Made by a program: the position numbers and the translations under genes
The notes under the pieces: model-generated
Databases searched by the model: none
What the model was told of the DNA's origin: nothing
What the model saw: only the letters and a program-made list of their open reading frames with translations
Assembly: GCA_029263195.1 (NCBI GenBank)
Contig: JAJCXX010000021.1
Coordinates: 1 to 47,206, forward strand
Direction of reading: 5' to 3'
DNA length: 47,206 nt
Origin: Acidimicrobiales bacterium
GTDB taxonomy: Bacteria; Actinomycetota; Acidimicrobiia; Acidimicrobiales; Aldehydirespiratoraceae
In this document: positions 42,898 to 47,206 of the stretch, piece by piece
How the letters are laid out: each line of letters starts with the position of its first letter
Numbering within the stretch: position 1 is the first letter of the stretch

Positions 42898-44073
42898 CTA
42901 GTTGGCGTTGATTGTCCGTGTCTCGGTGCTCCAGCCGGTGGTTGGGGCGGTGCCGATCTTGAGCTGGAACTGGTCGCCGTCTGGCGTTGTGACGCGAATG
43001 TCCGGCGAGGCCACGGTGGCAGGGAGTGCGGCGACGGCGACGGCGAGGTCGGTGCCCTCGATTGGTCGCATCGGGAGCGACACGGGGCTTGTGCCGGGAG
43101 AAACAGCTTGGATTCGGGTGATGTCAACGGGGGCGAGCAGGGCGATGACTCGGGCCCCGTTGTATGTCGTCATGTGAATCTCGAGGTCGACGGGCCCCTG
43201 GTGTGCGGAACCATGGGTGGCCTGCGGTTCGATGCCGTTCACCTCTACCGCGATCCCTTGGTAGGGATTCCTTACCAGTTGGAGGGCGATCGTGTTCGGA
43301 TCGACCAGCACCCGCCAACTGTGAGAGTCCACGAGACCGGCGAGGTGTGTCTGCAGTCCGTCTGGGAGATCACTGATATCAGGGTCTTCGGCTCCCCTGA
43401 CTTGGGTCGGCTCGAAGGACAACATCTCAGCCACCTCAACTAGCAGGTCCAGGTCGGACCCGCTGAGACCCATCGTGGTGCCGTCGTTGACTCCGGGAAT
43501 CTCGTTCCAACGCACAGAGATGTTTGTCCCGCTGCCAAAGACGGCTGCGTCGATTGGTTGTCCGCCACGCTGCAACGTCAATGGAGTGTGATCCACAAGG
43601 GAGCTTTGGCCGTTATCGATCATCAATTCGACGCTCTGTGCCTCCGCGGTGTCGATGCGATACCGAACCGCCGCGCCCAGCTCGTCGGTGTGGTCGACAC
43701 TGATGATGGTGAGGTTCCAGCCATCGGGAAGCTCGCCTTCGACTGGGGCGAGCTGGACCGGGATCGTTGCGGGATCGACCAGGGGGAATCCAGCAAAGTC
43801 GTTGGCCATGTCAATGGACTCCCAGGCCGCCTCGTCGCCTGGTGCCGGACGGTCGACCGGCGTCGTGTCGGCCGTGCGCGCGGTGCTGCTGGACTCTCTC
43901 GAGGTCCACCCAGCGATCCCGAGACCGACGAACACCGCCGCCACCAATGTTGTTGCCGCGATCTTGGCGAACCGACGTCGTCGAGCTCGCGCCATGATGT
44001 TCTCTGGCCCCGGGCCGGCGGGAATCTCCAGACCTGCCAGATAGGCATCGGCCATCTCATCGAGGATCGTCAT
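42898..44073 (-). CDS. Membrane-anchored partner of second ECF sigma factor
   Basis: 391 residues, ATG overlapping the sigma-factor stop by four bases. A cytosolic N-terminus (TILDEMADAYLAGLE then basic ARARRRRFAK), one transmembrane helix at 37-56 and a large exported domain of about 330 residues follow. The exported part shows a twice-repeated mixed strand pattern (VDPATIPVQLAPVEGELPDG and VDPNTIALQLVRNPYQG), suggesting a duplicated domain. No zinc anti-sigma motif. By position and topology it is a probable anti-sigma factor with a surface sensor. Confidence 0.72.
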   Translation of the reverse strand: MTILDEMADAYLAGLEIPAGPGPENIMARARRRRFAKIAATTLVAAVFVGLGIAGWTSRESSSTARTADTTPVDRPAPGDEAAWESIDMANDFAGFPLVDPATIPVQLAPVEGELPDGWNLTIISVDHTDELGAAVRYRIDTAEAQSVELMIDNGQSSLVDHTPLTLQRGGQPIDAAVFGSGTNISVRWNEIPGVNDGTTMGLSGSDLDLLVEVAEMLSFEPTQVRGAEDPDISDLPDGLQTHLAGLVDSHSWRVLVDPNTIALQLVRNPYQGIAVEVNGIEPQATHGSAHQGPVDLEIHMTTYNGARVIALLAPVDITRIQAVSPGTSPVSLPMRPIEGTDLAVAVAALPATVASPDIRVTTPDGDQFQLKIGTAPTTGWSTETRTINAN

Positions 44074-44564
44074 CGCGGCACTTCCTCTCGTTCAAGTTGA
44101 TCTGCATCACAATCGAGTTGGGCACCCAGCGACACATAGGCATGTCTCAGCGTCGACGACACCGTTCCCCGCTTGATGCCCATCGCCGTCGCCACTGCCT
44201 GTTCGGTGAGGCCGACAAGATGTCGAAGAACCACCGCTTCGCGCTGGCGAGGTGGCAGAGCATCCACCAGCAGCCACGTTTCGCCGGCGGGCTCACGGAC
44301 CACCGTGGCCTGGTCACGGACCATCGCGGCTTCACGCCCGTGCCGCGTGAATCGCCGCCGGGCCACATTGCGTGCAGTCACGTAGACCCACCCAGCCGGA
44401 TCGCTGAGACGCCCAACTCGACCCCATCGCTCATAGGCGCGCACCATCGCCTCATCGACAGCCTCCGCAGCCAAAGACGTATCTTCGACGCCTCGTGTCA
44501 GCGCAGCTACAAGCCGGCCCCGATGTTGAGAATAGAAGTCAGAGAACTCGCGTTGCCGCTCCAT
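44070..44564 (-). CDS. ECF RNA polymerase sigma factor (SigE-like)
   Basis: 164 residues. Region 2: FSDFYSQHRGRLVAALTR at 7-24, AAEAVDEAMVRAYERW at 32-47, GWVYVTARNVARRR near 58-71. Region 4: LPPRQREAVVLRHLVGLTEQ near 103-122 and GIKRGTVSSTLRHAYVSL. The compact length fits the actinobacterial SigE/SigM-like ECF type. It is coupled to the downstream membrane partner by an ATGA overlap. The promoter is probably in the 485-bp region to 45049. Confidence 0.9.
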   Translation of the reverse strand: MERQREFSDFYSQHRGRLVAALTRGVEDTSLAAEAVDEAMVRAYERWGRVGRLSDPAGWVYVTARNVARRRFTRHGREAAMVRDQATVVREPAGETWLLVDALPPRQREAVVLRHLVGLTEQAVATAMGIKRGTVSSTLRHAYVSLGAQLDCDADQLEREEVPR

Positions 44565-45049
44565 ACCTACACAAGCCTGCCCGGGTCGAAAATGCGGGGC
44601 CCGAGATCAAGAAATCGTCCCCGACCCACACTCCGCATCACCACACGCTCAACACGCCACGCAGCTGACCGTCCCGACCTCGCTCCACAACAATGCGTGC
44701 TGGCTCCGCTTCTCTCGCCACGGCCAGGGGCTGTCCGAAATTCTGTGCATCGGGGGTGATCTGAGCGACTGTAGCTTTGGGATGCTCAGCGATGCATCAC
44801 ATCATCCCGATCGAGCGGATCCTCGGCCCCACCTGACCACACTGCATGAGGAACAGCATTCTGAGTCGTCCGCAGGCCCCGAAAACCACCTCTGACCAAC
44901 CCATGCGAATACGTGGCGCTCAGTCCGGCCAATGCGTTTCGATGTTGCCTGATACGGTCGATCCAAGTGACCAATCATGTGCCGCGTTGGTGATGAGCGG
45001 GGAGCGCGATTGGTGCCGCGGTCGTTAAGGAGTCGTGAGGACTATCGAG
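44565..45049. other. Gene-free stretch of 485 bp
   Basis: Between divergent sigma-factor and DM13 genes. Short open frames here lack ribosome sites and recognisable products. The 23 bases at 44728-44750 (GGGCTGTCCGAAATTCTG and on) resemble insertion-sequence terminal repeats but have no visible partner. The GGGATG near 44779 and CATCCC 25 bases on could form a weak hairpin. It should contain both promoters. Confidence 0.5.
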
Positions 45050-45700
45050 ATGCAGAAGCGTGCCCGTGCTAGCGCCATCGTCAATTTCATTGTCCGACAG
45101 TGGAAGGTGACAGTGCCGGCGATAGCCGGCCTCGTAGCATTGTTTGCCTGGCTCGCGTTCGGGCACTTCGGTATCCAGACCCTCTTCTTCGACGACAAGG
45201 TCAACGAGGCGCCGCCAGTGTTTGCCTCCGGCGCAGGGGCGTCGGGGCTCGCCAGTGACGAGACCACCGTGGACGTGGCCGAGGAGATCAACGAGGTGAT
45301 GGCCGATGAGGGCGTGGTCATCGAGGACCCTGTCGAGCAGTCGAAGCCCGTCATGGAAGCCGAAGTCCTCACTCTCGTCGATGGGACGTTCATCGACCGT
45401 AGTCACCCCACCAAAGGTCGTGCCGTTGTGCTCAACGATGGGACTGAGCAGCGCTTCTTGAGGTTCGAGGACTTCGCCACCGACAACGGCCCCGACCTGA
45501 ACGTCTACCTGTCGGCAGCTCCAGCGAACGCTCCCGCGGGAGACTTCGACGACGACTTCGTCGATCTTGGCGACTTGGAGGGCAACATCGGCCCGCAGAA
45601 CTACGAGATCGAGTCGAACGTCGATCTGGAGCGCTACTCGACCGTCGTGATCTGGTGCGTTCGCTTCGGAGTGGCGTTCGGCGCCGCCGAGCTCAGCTGA
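45050..45700 (+). CDS. Membrane-anchored DM13 domain protein
   Basis: 216 residues from the ATG at 45050, eight bases after GAGGA; the in-frame GTG at 45035 is only two bases from AAGGAG. The basic N-terminus is followed by one transmembrane helix (about 21-38), an acidic linker and a DM13 domain at about 105-215: VDGTFIDRSHPTKGRAVVL, LRFEDFATDNGPDLNVYL, FVDLGDLEGNIGPQNYEI, and VVIWCVRFGVAFGAAEL with the near-invariant Cys. DM13 is thought to take part in extracellular redox or electron-transfer reactions. The domain would face outside. It is followed 75 bp later by a DUF3179 lipoprotein. Confidence 0.88.
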   Translation: MQKRARASAIVNFIVRQWKVTVPAIAGLVALFAWLAFGHFGIQTLFFDDKVNEAPPVFASGAGASGLASDETTVDVAEEINEVMADEGVVIEDPVEQSKPVMEAEVLTLVDGTFIDRSHPTKGRAVVLNDGTEQRFLRFEDFATDNGPDLNVYLSAAPANAPAGDFDDDFVDLGDLEGNIGPQNYEIESNVDLERYSTVVIWCVRFGVAFGAAELS

Positions 45701-45775
45701 GCCGTTCGTAAAGAGCCACTGCATCCGGCCAATGCCACCACCCGTTAGCACCCCGCTGTCTGGAAGAATTGAGCG

Positions 45776-47191
45776 GTGCGTCGCTCGCTGGTCATGATCT
45801 CGACACTCGCCATAGTGGCAGCAGCCTGTTCGTCGTCGAGTGGAACGGTGGACGTTCCGGTGCCTACGACATCGTCGCCAACCACGACGGTGCCAGGCCT
45901 GTTCGGTGCTGACGGCCAGGAGTTCGCATCCCCTCCCGAAGTGCCGGACGGACCGCTCGATCCGGCCCTCGTGGATGATCTCGAGACCTTGATGAACGCG
46001 AGTTCGCTGTTCGATGTGAGCGTTGTCGAACGGATCGGCGCGTCGGGTGACGCCCGCGTCGCGTGGCTGTTGTCGGACTTCGTTCGGATCGTCCAGCGCG
46101 GCGAGATGAGCGTCGCCGCGGCTGAGGCGTTCGAGCAACTGACCGGCGACACATTGCCCGGCATCTTCGCCTGGGGCGAGATGACCGATCGTCTTTTGGC
46201 CTGGGATACGCCGGCGCCTCCGGGCTACGCGGACATCAAGGCGATTCTGTTTGTTGCCATCGAGCCGGCTTGGGCACCGTTCTTCGCTGACCAAGACGCC
46301 GACATCGACTGGCGACACCTCAGCTGGGGTGGCGTGTCGATCGACAATCGTCCCATCGACGAGGTCGATCGTCCGTGTCCGCTGGGATGTATCCCTGCCC
46401 TCAACGATCCAGCGGTCACCGATGCCAACGGCGGCGACTGGTATCCCGATGAGCGGGTGGTTTTCGGCGTCGAGGTCAACGGTGAGGTGCGCGCCTATCC
46501 GAAGAACATCATGGAAGTTCACGAGATGGTGAACGACACGCTGGGCGGGCGTGAGATCGGTATGCCCTACTGCACGTTGTGCGGATCCGCTCAGGCCTAT
46601 TTCACCGACAACCCGCCAGAGGGCTTCGAAACGATCGAGCTGCGTACGTCGGGGCTTCTCGTGCGCTCCAACAAGGTGATGTTCGACCTTCACACCAATT
46701 CCGTGTTCGACACCTTCGTCGGCACCGCAGTGTCGGGGCCACTTCAGGACGAGGATCTCGTTCTCGAGCAGATCACCGTGGTGGTCACGACCTGGGCGGA
46801 GTGGAAAGAGCAACATCCCGAGACAACCATTGTTGCTAAGGACGGTGGAATCGGTAGGGAATACCGGCTCGATCCTCTCGGCAGTCGCGACGATGACGGC
46901 CCGATCTTCCCAATCGGCGATGTGGACGGCCGATTGCCGACGCAGGAGCAAGTGCTCGGCGTCATCACCGAAGACGGCACACCCGTTGCGTTTCCGGCGG
47001 CCGCGGCTCTGATCGCGTTGAAGTCCGACAGTGAGGTCGAACTCGGTGGAGTGACCCTCCGAGTCGATGGTGGGGGTTTGCGGGCGACTCTTTCGGGTGG
47101 CGATGAGGCCGTGAGTCACCAGTCGTTCTGGTTCGCCTGGAGCCAGTTCCACCCCGAAACCCTCCTGTGGAATCCCGCCACCACCTCCTGA
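45776..47191 (+). CDS. DUF3179 domain lipoprotein
   Basis: 471 residues from a GTG. Lipoprotein signal with AAAC, Cys18, then a Ser/Thr/Pro linker (20-40). The N-terminal ~130 residues are helical (VDDLETLMNASSLFDVSV...). The DUF3179 domain runs from about 190: VFGVEVNGEVRAYPKNIMEV near 223-242, PYCTLCGSAQAYF with the CxxC near 263-266, SGLLVRSNKVMFD, W-x-E-W-K-E-Q-HPET, and FWFAWSQFHPETLLW at the end. This family is common in exported proteins of unknown function; the CxxC suggests redox or metal binding. The stop is 15 bases before the window end and nothing follows. Confidence 0.88.
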   Translation: MRRSLVMISTLAIVAAACSSSSGTVDVPVPTTSSPTTTVPGLFGADGQEFASPPEVPDGPLDPALVDDLETLMNASSLFDVSVVERIGASGDARVAWLLSDFVRIVQRGEMSVAAAEAFEQLTGDTLPGIFAWGEMTDRLLAWDTPAPPGYADIKAILFVAIEPAWAPFFADQDADIDWRHLSWGGVSIDNRPIDEVDRPCPLGCIPALNDPAVTDANGGDWYPDERVVFGVEVNGEVRAYPKNIMEVHEMVNDTLGGREIGMPYCTLCGSAQAYFTDNPPEGFETIELRTSGLLVRSNKVMFDLHTNSVFDTFVGTAVSGPLQDEDLVLEQITVVVTTWAEWKEQHPETTIVAKDGGIGREYRLDPLGSRDDDGPIFPIGDVDGRLPTQEQVLGVITEDGTPVAFPAAAALIALKSDSEVELGGVTLRVDGGGLRATLSGGDEAVSHQSFWFAWSQFHPETLLWNPATTS

Positions 47192-47206
47192 CCCACCCCA
47201 CCCCAC

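Noticed and set aside
44846-45028. Short plus-strand frame before the DM13 gene
   Set aside because: No ribosome site and no recognisable product; treated as promoter region.
44975-47206. 743-codon open frame on the minus strand
   Set aside because: Antisense to the DM13 and DUF3179 genes, both recognisable; no domain in the antisense product.

Overview
The window is about 47 kb of high-GC bacterial DNA. It has many GTG starts, stop/start overlaps, and long single-strand operons. It also carries a high dose of acyl-CoA chemistry, TetR/GntR regulators, Thr/Ser-rich secreted stalks, ECF sigma pairs, an SLH-like exported protein and a mitochondrial-type aconitase. Together these suggest an actinobacterium, most likely of the Acidimicrobiia type. 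That placement is inference; there is no rRNA in the window.

Left part (1-19.4 kb, core metabolism). A TetR regulator (1-608, minus, cut by the window edge) faces a four-gene operon (675-6818). The operon encodes an acyl-CoA reductase/HAD phosphatase fusion, a LarA-like protein, a PlsC-type acyltransferase and a class V aminotransferase, and looks like an unassigned lipid pathway. A GntR regulator faces a mitochondrial-type aconitase. After it come a truncated Hsp70-like ATPase domain joined to a membrane anchor and Thr-rich stalk, a LysR gene overlapping a carboxyltransferase gene, citrate synthase, a quinone oxidoreductase, and a minus-strand operon of chorismate mutase, GntR regulator and AceK (isocitrate dehydrogenase kinase/phosphatase). 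Aconitase, citrate synthase and AceK place this block at the TCA/glyoxylate branch point, but isocitrate lyase, malate synthase and isocitrate dehydrogenase are not here.

Middle part (19.4-30.9 kb). tRNA-Val and tRNA-Cys, each followed by a GC hairpin, are followed by an alpha/beta hydrolase and a class III aminotransferase. Next is a tightly coupled eight-gene minus-strand operon (29212 down to 21887): three acyl-CoA dehydrogenases, an amidohydrolase, two crotonase-fold proteins, a zinc alcohol dehydrogenase and a limonene-epoxide-hydrolase-like protein. It diverges from a fatty-acid-hydroxylase/TetR pair across a 13-bp-arm inverted repeat. This is the best candidate here for an undescribed catabolic system.

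Right part (31-47 kb, accessory character). Small orphan genes lie on both strands: lipoproteins, small membrane proteins, a TmrB-like P-loop protein, a GT2 glycosyltransferase, an SLH-like exported protein, a broken DUF1214 gene, a VOC protein, and a streptomycin-kinase-like phosphotransferase flanked by two copies of a ~119-bp direct repeat. Two ECF sigma factors follow, each overlapping a membrane-anchored partner, then a DM13 protein and a DUF3179 lipoprotein. I see no CRISPR array, intact transposase, integrase or rRNA.
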